Below are positions 16,246-23,147 of a DNA stretch of 36,018 nt, in pieces. The DNA is taken from NCBI GenBank assembly GCA_034665745.1, contig JAXDJJ010000015.1:1-36018 (forward strand), written 5' to 3'. The position numbers and the translations under genes were made by a program. Below the pieces are notes generated by a model. It was not told the DNA's origin. It was given only the letters and a program-made list of their open reading frames with translations, and did no database searches. The first letter of the stretch is position 1. Every line of letters starts with the position of its first letter. This DNA comes from JAXDJJ01 sp034665745. GTDB taxonomy: Bacteria; Actinomycetota; CADDZG01; WHSQ01.

Positions 16246-17738
16246 CGGAACGAAACCTCCACCGCGCACATGATGGCGGACGTCCTTACCTCGCTGCCCG
16301 TGGATAGTCCACCGAATTCGATCGTGCGCAGGGTCTGATCCAACTCGTACTGAGCGTCGGCAGCAGGTCGTTCGGGCATCGCCGTCTTCCCCGCAAGCAC
16401 ATCTATCCCCGCAGCAACGGAACGCTCGTTGATGGCTCCGTAACCGACGAACTCGTAGGCGGCCCCGTCTGCCTGCGACGGGATCATGCTCCAGGGCACG
16501 GGCGTCGTCGTGCAACCGACACAGAACGGGTTCGCACCCGGGCCAAATTCAACATAGTCGGGGGGCCGCGGGTCGCCGGCCCAGTGGATGTCGCCGTCAT
16601 GCTTGCCCTCGGCGGGAAATGCCTCGGCGGTGTGGAACAAGACGTCCTTCAGCTCGTCAACCGTGAGGTCGCCGTCCTCCAGCGGTCCTTGCTTCACCGT
16701 GGGACAACCTTCGGCCAGGATCCCGTCGTGCACGCCGGCGGTGCGGTCGTTGAGGATGCGACGAGCTTCCTGGATCAGAGCTGCGGCGCCACCTGCCGCA
16801 TACGGCGAAGCAGCAGACGTGCAGCACGCGATCGGGTCCGGTTTCACCTCTGTCGACGAGTTGAAGATCGCGGTGGGACCCGCATACGCGTCCGCGACGA
16901 CATGTGGAGGAGCACCGGCCCACAGTGTCATCTTCCCGTTGTCGTGACCTCCGACCAAGATGACACCCGGCGGTGCGGTGGACAACAGGTACGTCGGGGT
17001 TGGTGCCACGCCCGCGACGAATGCGGAACCGTTACCCGATGCAGCGAACGTCACCATCTTGGTGGCCGCCTCTGCGAAGGCATCGGTCACTCCACTGGGG
17101 ACCGGCGGTGGCACGAGGCTCAACCACGAGTTCGTCTGGACGTCGATCCAGCCCTGATCCGCGGCCCACCGGACGCTCGTTGCGCCGAGGCCCTCGATCG
17201 TGACGAGGCGCGCGTCGGGGGCCAACGAGGTCAACAACCCGGTGGAGCGTGACGCGGTCATCGAGCCGTGACCGGCATCGTCGAGGATCACGTGCTCCGA
17301 ACAATCACCTTGGAACTGACCGCTGACGACTGGGAGCATGACTGTCTCGGGACAACTCGTCCCACCTGCCCCGAAGGAGATGGCGCCGATGATCTTCGTG
17401 CCCGGGATCCAGTACAACGACCCGCGCTTGACGGTCTTCCAGAGGTCGGCATCCGCTTCGACCGCCTTGTCGTAAGGCATGTCGAGATGAAGCTTCAAGG
17501 CTTGCGCGTCCTTCGGGAAGCCTGCGATGTAGGTCGAGGGATGCCTGTAAGCCAACGGCGAGCGATCGCGGAAGTTCTTGTTGTACGGGTTGACGCCGGT
17601 ATCGATGTGGGCGACGACGGTCATGGGCCGAGGGGTCTGGACAGTCGCACCGACGATCTTCTGGGCAGAGGCTGGGAACGCGGGAAGGCAGACGGCAACA
17701 ACCGTCGCCAGTACGAGGAGGACACGCACCGCCCGCAT
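16242..17738 (-). CDS. Secreted subtilisin-like (S8) serine peptidase without propeptide
   Basis: A 498-residue exported protease. The signal peptide is MRAVRVLLVLATVVAVCLPAFPASA, cleaved near residue 25. The S8 triad is recognisable: Asp46 (VVAHIDTGV), His157 (DDAGHGSMTAS) and Ser308 (CTSAASPYAAGG), with the oxyanion Asn236 in FAASGNGS. Asp46 comes only about 20 residues after the signal peptide, so the I9-type inhibitory propeptide of most secreted subtilisins is missing. The Ser motif is unusual: the normal GTSMAAP is CTSAASP here, preceded by another Cys. The about 110 residues between Asp and His are longer than usual. Cysteines near 129, 146, 305 and 306 could form disulfides outside the cell. 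It is alone on its transcript or read through from sufB (66 bp upstream). The substrate is unknown. Confidence 0.82.
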   Translation of the reverse strand: MRAVRVLLVLATVVAVCLPAFPASAQKIVGATVQTPRPMTVVAHIDTGVNPYNKNFRDRSPLAYRHPSTYIAGFPKDAQALKLHLDMPYDKAVEADADLWKTVKRGSLYWIPGTKIIGAISFGAGGTSCPETVMLPVVSGQFQGDCSEHVILDDAGHGSMTASRSTGLLTSLAPDARLVTIEGLGATSVRWAADQGWIDVQTNSWLSLVPPPVPSGVTDAFAEAATKMVTFAASGNGSAFVAGVAPTPTYLLSTAPPGVILVGGHDNGKMTLWAGAPPHVVADAYAGPTAIFNSSTEVKPDPIACCTSAASPYAAGGAAALIQEARRILNDRTAGVHDGILAEGCPTVKQGPLEDGDLTVDELKDVLFHTAEAFPAEGKHDGDIHWAGDPRPPDYVEFGPGANPFCVGCTTTPVPWSMIPSQADGAAYEFVGYGAINERSVAAGIDVLAGKTAMPERPAADAQYELDQTLRTIEFGGLSTGSEVRTSAIMCAVEVSFR

Positions 17739-17804
17739 CCGTGAGATTTCGCCGGGACGCAGGCCTTGTCCTGCTAGGGCTTGAAGGAGCTCACCACAAG
17801 GGTG

Positions 17805-19238
17805 TTATCCGACCGAACCTTCCATCTGGAGCTCGACCAGGCGGGAGAGCTCGACCGCGTACTCGAGGGGTAGCTCTTTGACGATGGGCTCGATGAAGCC
17901 GCGCACGATCATCTGCATCGCTTCGGTCTCGCCGAGGCCGCGGCTCATCAGATAGAAGAGCTGTTCGTCGGAAACCTTCGAGACGGACGCCTCGTGACTG
18001 ACCGACGCAGACTCTTCTTCGATCTCGATGTACGGATATGTGTCGCTGCGCGATTTCTCGTCGAGGATCAATGCGTCACAGATGACGTGGCTCTTCGCGT
18101 GTGTGGCGCCCTCTTCGATGCGGACTAGCCCACGGTAGCCACCGCGGCCCCCATCCTTGGAGATCGACTTCGACGTGATGGATGACTGTGTGTTCGGTGC
18201 GCCGTGGATGACTTTGCCGCCGGCGTCCTGATGCTGCCCTGCACCTGCGTACGCGATCGACAGAACCTCTCCCCTGGCACGTTCACCTAGGAGGTAGATG
18301 CTCGGGTACTTCATCGTCACCTTCGAGCCAAGGTTGCCGTCGACCCATTCCATGATCGCGTCTTCGTAAGCCGCGGCACGCTTGGTGACGAGGTTGTAGA
18401 CGTTGTTAGACCAGTTCTGGATCGTCGTGTAACGAGCGCGCCCACCCTTCTTGATGACGATCTCGACGACCGCGGAGTGCAGCGAGTCGCTCGTGTAGAT
18501 CGGGGCGCTGCAACCCTCGACGTAGTGAACCCACGAATTCTCGTCGACGATGATCAGAGTGCGCTCGAACTGGCCCATGTTCTCTTGGTTGATGCGGAAG
18601 TAGGCCTGGAGAGGGATCTCGACTTCGGTGTTCGGCGGCACGTAGATGAACGAACCTCCGGACCACACCGCGGAGTTGAGAGCAGAGAACTTGTTGTCGG
18701 CGGCAGGAATGATCGTGCCGAAGTACTGCTTGACGAGGTCCTCGTGCTCGCGAAGAGCGGTGTCCATGTCGGTGAAGATGATGCCGCGGTCCTCGAGCTC
18801 CTTCTTGGTCTTGTGGTACACGACCTCGGACTCGTACTGCGCGGTGACGCCGCCGAGGTAGTTCTTCTCGGCCTCGGGGATACCGAGCTTGTCCCACGTC
18901 GCCTTGATGTCCTCGGGCATGTCATCCCAGGACTTCACGGCGTTCATGGGCTTGATGTAGTAGTAGATGTCGTCGAAGTCGATCCCCGACAGGTCCGCAC
19001 CCCAGGTCGGCATCGGCTTGCGATAGAAGACGTCGAGTGCCTTGTGACGGAACTTGCGCATCCAGTCGGGCTCGCCCTTGCGATCGGACATCATGTCGAT
19101 GACCTCGTGCGAGACGCCCTTCTCGGGCTTCTCGTCGTAGCTGGTCGCGTCGTGCCAGCCGTACTTGTAGTCACCCTTTAGAGCGCGAACCTCTTCCTGC
19201 TCTTGAGCGACCTTGAGGTCTTCGGCCTCGGTGGCCAT
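17805..19238 (-). CDS. sufB: Fe-S cluster assembly scaffold protein SufB
   Basis: A 477-residue SufB, the scaffold subunit on which clusters form in the SufBC2D complex. Typical segments are the N-terminal WMRKFRHKALDVFYRKPMPTWG, the beta-helix region SFIYVPPNTEVEIPLQAYFRINQ, NSWVHYVEGCSAP with the conserved cysteine, and the C-terminal SRSDTYPYIEIEEESASVSHEASVSKVSDEQLFYLMSRG. The ATG at 19238 is preferred over the in-frame GTG at 19244: the Shine-Dalgarno AGGAGGG ends eight bases before the ATG but only two before the GTG. Unusually, it is separated from sufD and the rest of the suf genes by more than 6 kb of unrelated genes. Its upstream region carries the same inverted repeat as sufD. Confidence 0.96.
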   Translation of the reverse strand: MATEAEDLKVAQEQEEVRALKGDYKYGWHDATSYDEKPEKGVSHEVIDMMSDRKGEPDWMRKFRHKALDVFYRKPMPTWGADLSGIDFDDIYYYIKPMNAVKSWDDMPEDIKATWDKLGIPEAEKNYLGGVTAQYESEVVYHKTKKELEDRGIIFTDMDTALREHEDLVKQYFGTIIPAADNKFSALNSAVWSGGSFIYVPPNTEVEIPLQAYFRINQENMGQFERTLIIVDENSWVHYVEGCSAPIYTSDSLHSAVVEIVIKKGGRARYTTIQNWSNNVYNLVTKRAAAYEDAIMEWVDGNLGSKVTMKYPSIYLLGERARGEVLSIAYAGAGQHQDAGGKVIHGAPNTQSSITSKSISKDGGRGGYRGLVRIEEGATHAKSHVICDALILDEKSRSDTYPYIEIEEESASVSHEASVSKVSDEQLFYLMSRGLGETEAMQMIVRGFIEPIVKELPLEYAVELSRLVELQMEGSVG

Positions 19239-19279
19239 GGGCACATCCCTCCTGAAGCTGGTTTCGAGAGTTGAGTCTA

Positions 19280-19297
19280 ACTTAGGGGTGCCTAACT
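19280..19297. promoter_or_regulatory. Operator-like inverted repeat upstream of sufB (second copy of suf box)
   Basis: Arms ACTTAGG and CCTAACT flank four bases (GGTG on the plus strand), with one mismatch from a perfect 7-4-7 repeat. It aligns with the sufD copy at 11810-11827 in arms and spacing. Read toward sufB, TAGACT follows directly and may be the -10. The leader to the sufB start would then be about 30-40 bases. Confidence 0.65.
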
Positions 19298-19331
19298 AGC
19301 CCCTACAGAGCTAGGAACCACCTCTGGAGGC

Positions 19332-19356
19332 CCCTTGTTCCCACCCTAGACAAGGG
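19332..19356 (-). terminator. Hairpin after the PIG-L deacetylase gene, possible terminator
   Basis: Seven-base arms CCCTTGT (19332-19338) and ACAAGGG (19350-19356) with an 11-base loop, beginning 12 bases after the stop of the deacetylase gene and before the sufB operator. No T-run follows, so it is only a candidate for separating the stress-protein transcript from sufB. Confidence 0.35.
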
Positions 19357-19368
19357 CAGGGCCGGCCG

Positions 19369-20175
19369 TTATCCCTTTGCGGGGGCCGAGCGCGGATCGA
19401 CGGGGGCCCACGGTTCCTTCGCCGGCACGAACCCCTCGAGGTCTTCCTGCTCGTCCGCATGGAAGCCGGGACCTTGCGCGATCACCTGGAAGGTCTCCGC
19501 GTAGTCGTACCCCGAGGGAGCGCCGGCTTCTGCCAGGTAGGCCCTGAGCCAACCCTCGATAACACTGCGGTCGGTCCCAACCTGGCTCACATGGCACATC
19601 AAGGCGTCGAGCTTGCGCTCGATCGTCGCGGTGATGTCCACGATGACGGGCTTGTTACCGGGACCCACGATCCATGTCTCGCGCAACCCCCGCCACGGGT
19701 CCAGGCCTTCCTCGAGCAACTCGGGGAAATGCCCCGGGGTCGTCCCCGCGGTCAGAGTGACGTCGAGAGAAGCCTGGCCGATCGCACGGTGATCCGGATG
19801 GTTGATGAATCGATCGTCGATCGTCGGCGTGGGATCCATCACGAGGTAGCGATGAGGCTTGAACTTACGGAACACCCTTGCGATGTCCCGCCGGAGATCA
19901 AGCGAGAACTCCACGTATCCGTCGCGATAGCCGAGCCATTCGATGTGGTCGACCCCGCAGATCTTGGCGGCCGCTTCAGACTCGGTGCGTCGCACCTCCG
20001 CAAGGCCTGTCCCCATCAATGAGCGGTCCTGCGTCCCAGTAGAGCCGTCGGTCACGATGCAATAGGTGACGTCGGCTCCCGCATCGGTCCACGCGGCGAC
20101 CGTTCCGGCACAACCGAACTCGATGTCGTCTGGATGCGCCGACACCACCAGAGCCCGCCAGGGAATAGGACTCAC
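19369..20175 (-). CDS. PIG-L/LmbE family N-acetylglucosaminyl deacetylase-like protein
   Basis: A 268-residue zinc-dependent deacetylase of the PIG-L family. The N-terminal motif VVSAHPDDIEFGCAGT supplies zinc ligands (His14, Asp17), and INHPDHRAIG (around 124-132) supplies the third His. Related actinobacterial enzymes include MshB and Mca of mycothiol metabolism and BshB of bacillithiol synthesis. The length is near that of MshB and Mca (about 290), but without comparison the specific role cannot be fixed. The GTG start overlaps the stop of the upstream universal stress gene by four bases (GTGA), so the two are coupled. A link to low-molecular-weight thiols would fit the sulfur-rich neighbourhood, but that is inference. 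Confidence 0.87.
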   Translation of the reverse strand: MSPIPWRALVVSAHPDDIEFGCAGTVAAWTDAGADVTYCIVTDGSTGTQDRSLMGTGLAEVRRTESEAAAKICGVDHIEWLGYRDGYVEFSLDLRRDIARVFRKFKPHRYLVMDPTPTIDDRFINHPDHRAIGQASLDVTLTAGTTPGHFPELLEEGLDPWRGLRETWIVGPGNKPVIVDITATIERKLDALMCHVSQVGTDRSVIEGWLRAYLAEAGAPSGYDYAETFQVIAQGPGFHADEQEDLEGFVPAKEPWAPVDPRSAPAKG

Positions 20176-21032
20176 GAGGTGTGCAGGATCAGAAGGTCGG
20201 TGGGGGCATGGTGAGAGATGCGATGAGGAACGTTGCCGAGCATGAATCGCTTCGCACCACTCATCCCGATGCTTCCAACCGCTATCAGATCCATATCCTC
20301 GGACTCGGCTATCGAGATCAAGACTTCGGCAGGATGGCCCTCGACCGCGCGTACCTGTGCCTCGACACCGTGCTTCGATGCATGCTCGCTTGCTCGCTCC
20401 AGCACGTCGGTGGCGTGTGACGCGTCGGCGATCCGCCAGCGGAACTCATCGGGCGTCTCCTTGGAGGTCTTGCCCGCGCTCCATTGCGCGACCGGGTCCG
20501 ACGGGTCCGACCGCATCGCCTTCAACTCTTGCTCGGTCGGCGGTTGGTATGCACAAACGATGGTGGGAGCGATGCCGAGCTTTGCTGCGAGGGTCGATGC
20601 CATGTCGACCGCACGCATAGCCGTCGGCGAACCATCCGTACCGACCAAGATGCTTCTGTAATCCTTCCCACCATTCCGCGGCGGGTCAGTCTTCACGATC
20701 AGGATGTCGTTCGAGGCGTGATGCGACACCTTGTTCGGAACGCTGCCGAGAAGGAACCGGCGCGCTCCACTCATGCCCACACTGCCAACCACCAGGAGAT
20801 CGGCGCCCACGCGCCCGGCTTCGCTCAGTAGCACCTCGGCGGGGTTGCCGGCCTCGACGATGCGCTCGGCGCCATAGGACTCCGCCAGCTTCTCGAAGGC
20901 ATCACCTGGGTCGGTGCCTGCATGGATCAGGACGAGGTCGGCACCGAGCTTCGACGCCAGGGATGCAGCGCGGTCGGTGGCTACCTTTGCGGTCTGCGAC
21001 AGGTCCGTACCGGCAGCGATCTTCTTATACAT
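20172..21032 (-). CDS. Tandem-domain universal stress protein (UspA family)
   Basis: A 286-residue protein of two Usp domains (about 1-115 and 125-286). Each begins with a strand such as KIAAGTDLS or SILVGTDGS and ends with the nucleotide-binding pattern G-x-x-G plus a nine-residue spacer. The first is VGSVGMSGARRFLLGSV and the second VGSIGMSGAKRFMLGNV, each followed by SHHA. In the second repeat the final Gly-Ser is Gly-Asn. ATP-binding tandem Usps are common in actinobacteria and respond to hypoxia or stationary phase. It starts at ATG, nine bases after the hotdog thioesterase stop, and overlaps the PIG-L gene. Cytoplasmic. The function is not more specific than stress response. Confidence 0.92.
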   Translation of the reverse strand: MYKKIAAGTDLSQTAKVATDRAASLASKLGADLVLIHAGTDPGDAFEKLAESYGAERIVEAGNPAEVLLSEAGRVGADLLVVGSVGMSGARRFLLGSVPNKVSHHASNDILIVKTDPPRNGGKDYRSILVGTDGSPTAMRAVDMASTLAAKLGIAPTIVCAYQPPTEQELKAMRSDPSDPVAQWSAGKTSKETPDEFRWRIADASHATDVLERASEHASKHGVEAQVRAVEGHPAEVLISIAESEDMDLIAVGSIGMSGAKRFMLGNVPHRISHHAPTDLLILHTS

Positions 21033-21041
21033 ACGGCCTCC

Positions 21042-21455
21042 CTAGCCCCTCGCCTCGGCGAGGCTTCTGATGGCCAACGTGCAGCGCGCCACCGCGATCT
21101 CTTTGCCCGCTTCATCCGTGATGTCGATCTGCCACACATGCATCGTTCTTCCTCTCCGGACCGGCAATGCGGTCGCGGTGACGACACCATCACGCTTCGC
21201 ACGGAGATGGCTGATGTTGAGGTCGGTGCCGACGCAGTACTGCTCGCCCTCGATGCAATTGAGGAACCCGCCGATGGACGCGGCGCTCTCAGCGATTACG
21301 GCCGACGCGCCCCCATGGAGGATCCCGAAGGGTTGGTGGACCTGTGGTCCGACATCCATCTGGAGGACGACCTTCTCGGGGGTTGCCTCGACGACGCGGA
21401 CCCCCAGGGTCTCGTGGATCGTGTTCTCGTAGGGCAGGGCCGGTGTTTGTTGCAT
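21042..21455 (-). CDS. PaaI-family hotdog-fold thioesterase
   Basis: A 137-residue single hotdog domain. The family motif QPFGILHGGASAVIAESAAS contains the HGG turn and the acidic residue on the central helix that act in acyl-CoA thioester hydrolysis. The later strand RRGRTMHVWQIDITDEAGKEIAVARCTLAI is the usual dimer-forming edge. Members of this subgroup hydrolyse phenylacetyl-CoA, 1,4-dihydroxy-2-naphthoyl-CoA or other aromatic acyl-CoAs; the substrate is not predictable. It is first in the thioesterase, Usp, PIG-L series (gaps 9 bp and -4 bp). The diguanylate cyclase gene ends 35 bp upstream, so the promoter is either in that gap or upstream of the cyclase. Confidence 0.88.
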   Translation of the reverse strand: MQQTPALPYENTIHETLGVRVVEATPEKVVLQMDVGPQVHQPFGILHGGASAVIAESAASIGGFLNCIEGEQYCVGTDLNISHLRAKRDGVVTATALPVRRGRTMHVWQIDITDEAGKEIAVARCTLAIRSLAEARG

Positions 21456-21490
21456 CGGCTCCGGATGCTACCGGGGCCGGCACTAGTGGG

Positions 21491-22405
21491 TCAGACGGCC
21501 ACTGGCTCCTTGCGGCCGCGCTTATCCGAGTACATGGCCTCGTCGGCGAACGCTAGGAGCTCTTCGGACGAGGTTCCATCCTCACCGAACATAGCCACAC
21601 CGACACTGACCGTCACGGCGGCGTCCGCTGCGGCCGTGACCTGCTTTTCGGCAAGCACGGAGCGAAGTCTGTTGACCACGACCTGAGCTCCTGCCCGATC
21701 TGCATCCTTCAGGATCATGACGAACTCATCCCCACCGAAACGCGCGACGCAGTCTGAGGTCCGAACGACGCGGCGGAGCGCATCAGCAACCGTCTGGATC
21801 GCGGCAGAACCTGCCTGGTGCCCGTATCGGTCGTTCAGGACCTTCAAGTCATCGACATCGACGAGCAAGACGGCGAAGCTCTCGGTGCCGGCCTCCATCA
21901 ATCCCATCTCGTCGTAGAAACGAGCCACGTTCGAAACCTTCGTAAGAGGATCGAGGGACGCCAGATTGCGGAGATGTGACTGAACGGCCTGATGGGCTTC
22001 GGCAAACGCGCCGAGGACCCCCGCGGTGATCCCGTAAAGAACCAGATGGCCAAGGAACACGCTGGTGATGAGGGTTCCATCGATCTCGCCTATGGCGGCC
22101 GTGGCATACATCGCGGAAATCAGAGCCGAGATGATCGCAACGGTCGCCCCCTCCTTGAGCCCGCCGGCGATGGCCGAGATGGCAACTGGGACGATAAACA
22201 TCCATGCGAGGTCGACCCCATCGGGCGTAGGGATCAATGTCGACATCGAAGCGAATACGAGCAATAGGCCCACAACCGCGAACCGCATCGAGCGTTGCTC
22301 CAGAACAACCCGCAACTGGTCACTAACGGCTGCGCGCATGCGCGCTCGTCGGGGAGGTTCCTCGATACCTTGGAGCGCTTCGGCTTGCACGGTTTCTCCC
22401 GACAC
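21491..22405 (-). CDS. Membrane-bound diguanylate cyclase (GGDEF domain)
   Basis: A 304-residue protein. Residues about 40-135 contain three to four hydrophobic helices (FAVVGLLLVFASMSTLI, WMFIVPVAISAIAGG, TVAIISALISAMYATAA, LVLYGITAGVLGAFA), a MASE-like membrane sensor. Residues 150-304 are a complete GGDEF domain: LDPLTKVSNVARF, the metal Asp183 in VDVDDLKVLNDRYGH, and the active site GGDEF at 224-228. RTSD (215-218) five residues upstream is the product-inhibition I-site. It should be an active c-di-GMP synthase under feedback control. The start (GTG at 22405) lacks a Shine-Dalgarno; an internal ATG at codon 23 is an alternative. It lies beside an MshEN-type ATPase, whose domain is a known c-di-GMP receptor. 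Confidence 0.92.
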   Translation of the reverse strand: MSGETVQAEALQGIEEPPRRARMRAAVSDQLRVVLEQRSMRFAVVGLLLVFASMSTLIPTPDGVDLAWMFIVPVAISAIAGGLKEGATVAIISALISAMYATAAIGEIDGTLITSVFLGHLVLYGITAGVLGAFAEAHQAVQSHLRNLASLDPLTKVSNVARFYDEMGLMEAGTESFAVLLVDVDDLKVLNDRYGHQAGSAAIQTVADALRRVVRTSDCVARFGGDEFVMILKDADRAGAQVVVNRLRSVLAEKQVTAAADAAVTVSVGVAMFGEDGTSSEELLAFADEAMYSDKRGRKEPVAV

Positions 22406-22420
22406 GTGGACTAGTGCCTA

Positions 22421-22432
22421 ATGACTAGTCAT
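22421..22432. promoter_or_regulatory. Perfect 12-bp palindrome upstream of the diguanylate cyclase gene
   Basis: ATGACTAGTCAT is a perfect palindrome 15 bases before the cyclase start. ACTAGT recurs at 22410-22415, between it and the gene. It could be an operator or promoter element; no regulator can be named. Confidence 0.35.
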
Positions 22433-22496
22433 ATCGGGTATCGGCAGCCGATCTGGTTCCCTGAAGCCCAGAGGCACGAAAATCTTCGAGCCGCGC

Positions 22497-22631
22497 TCAG
22501 ACGAAGCGGCGCAGGGCCACGATGATCAAACCTGCCACGAGAGCTAGCAGAAGGGCCTTCTCGACAGCGGTAGCCCCTCTCTCCCCTCGGGCCGAGTTGT
22601 GTACCTGACCCAGGGTGGCCAACCAGCTCAT
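22497..22631 (-). CDS. Flp-like type IVb pilin micro-protein (44 aa)
   Basis: A 44-residue ORF, below usual length cut-offs. After a short polar leader ending in ERG comes ATAVEKALLLALVAGLIIVAL, a match to the Flp/Tad pilin signature: prepilin peptidase cleavage after Gly19, Glu at +5, then a hydrophobic helix. The usual E-Y pair is E-K here. Flp pilins assemble into thin adhesive pili. The ATG overlaps the stop of the response regulator gene by four bases (ATGA), so the reading frame is supported by coupling. Genes for a pilus ATPase (23148-25043) and a c-di-GMP synthase are adjacent; TadA/B/C, TadV and other pilins are not in the window. It could instead be a small membrane peptide of other function. 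Confidence 0.65.
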   Translation of the reverse strand: MSWLATLGQVHNSARGERGATAVEKALLLALVAGLIIVALRRFV

Positions 22632-22981
22632 CTGGCCGCCCGCGCGAGGTCGATCAGGTAAGCGGGATCCGGGATGTCGTCCTTGACGAGATATTCGTCG
22701 GCCCAGTCGGGTTTCTTATCCAACACCGCCGAATAGGCAACGATCCGAGCATCCGGGTGCATCGAGCGGATCTTCAACGCCGCCTGCTCTCCATCCATCT
22801 CCGGCATCCAGAAATCGAGCAGCACGATATCGGGCTGGAAATCACCACAGATCCTGATCGCGGCATCACCGTCACCGGCTTCCCTGATTTCGCCGATCTC
22901 TGGTTCGACGGATAGCACAATCCTCATGATGAATCGCACTGCGTCGTTGTCATCGACGAGCAGGATATTGACGGGCTTCAA
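22628..22981 (-). CDS. Single-domain response regulator (CheY-like receiver)
   Basis: A receiver domain of about 117 residues with no output domain. Conserved sites are the acidic pair in ILLVDDND, the phospho-acceptor Asp in IVLLDFWMPEMDG (residue 56 from this start), a Ser in the switch position (IVAYSAV) and Lys in EYLVKDD. The start is ambiguous: TTG at 22981, with GGAGGG four bases upstream, gives the usual MKPVNILLVDD opening. GTG at 23005 would add eight residues but has no ribosome-binding site. No histidine kinase is nearby. It is co-translated with the Flp-like peptide (ATGA overlap) and divergent from the MshEN-type ATPase, which suggests control of a pilus or secretion machine through protein contact rather than DNA binding. 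Confidence 0.88.
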   Translation of the reverse strand: MKPVNILLVDDNDAVRFIMRIVLSVEPEIGEIREAGDGDAAIRICGDFQPDIVLLDFWMPEMDGEQAALKIRSMHPDARIVAYSAVLDKKPDWADEYLVKDDIPDPAYLIDLARAAR

Positions 22982-23027
22982 GGGTCCCTCCGGAGGCGCT
23001 GACACGCGTTGTGCTGATTCTGGGGAG

Positions 23028-23067
23028 GGGGGGCAAGTCTGGACATAAGCAACTTACGCAGCCCCCC
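23028..23067. promoter_or_regulatory. Bulged long hairpin in the divergent response regulator / ATPase gap
   Basis: GGGGGGC (23028-23034) pairs with GCCCCCC (23061-23067). Directly inside, AAGT (23035-23038) pairs with ACTT (23052-23055), leaving a five-base bulge ACGCA on one side and a 13-base loop. The element lies 80 bp before the ATPase start. It may be a structured leader, a terminator-like barrier between divergent promoters, or chance pairing of G- and C-runs. I could not fit it to the known c-di-GMP riboswitch consensus. Confidence 0.35.
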
Positions 23068-23147
23068 AGCGCCCTGCGCCCTTTGCCTATTCACGAGGGC
23101 CTCCTGCTGTCTGACCATGATCACAACAAGCAGAGGAGATCAACCGG

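Noticed and set aside
23028..23067. c-di-GMP (GEMM) riboswitch upstream of the MshEN ATPase
   Set aside because: The context is tempting, but the conserved GEMM loop and receptor sequences are not readable here. Only a hairpin is supported.
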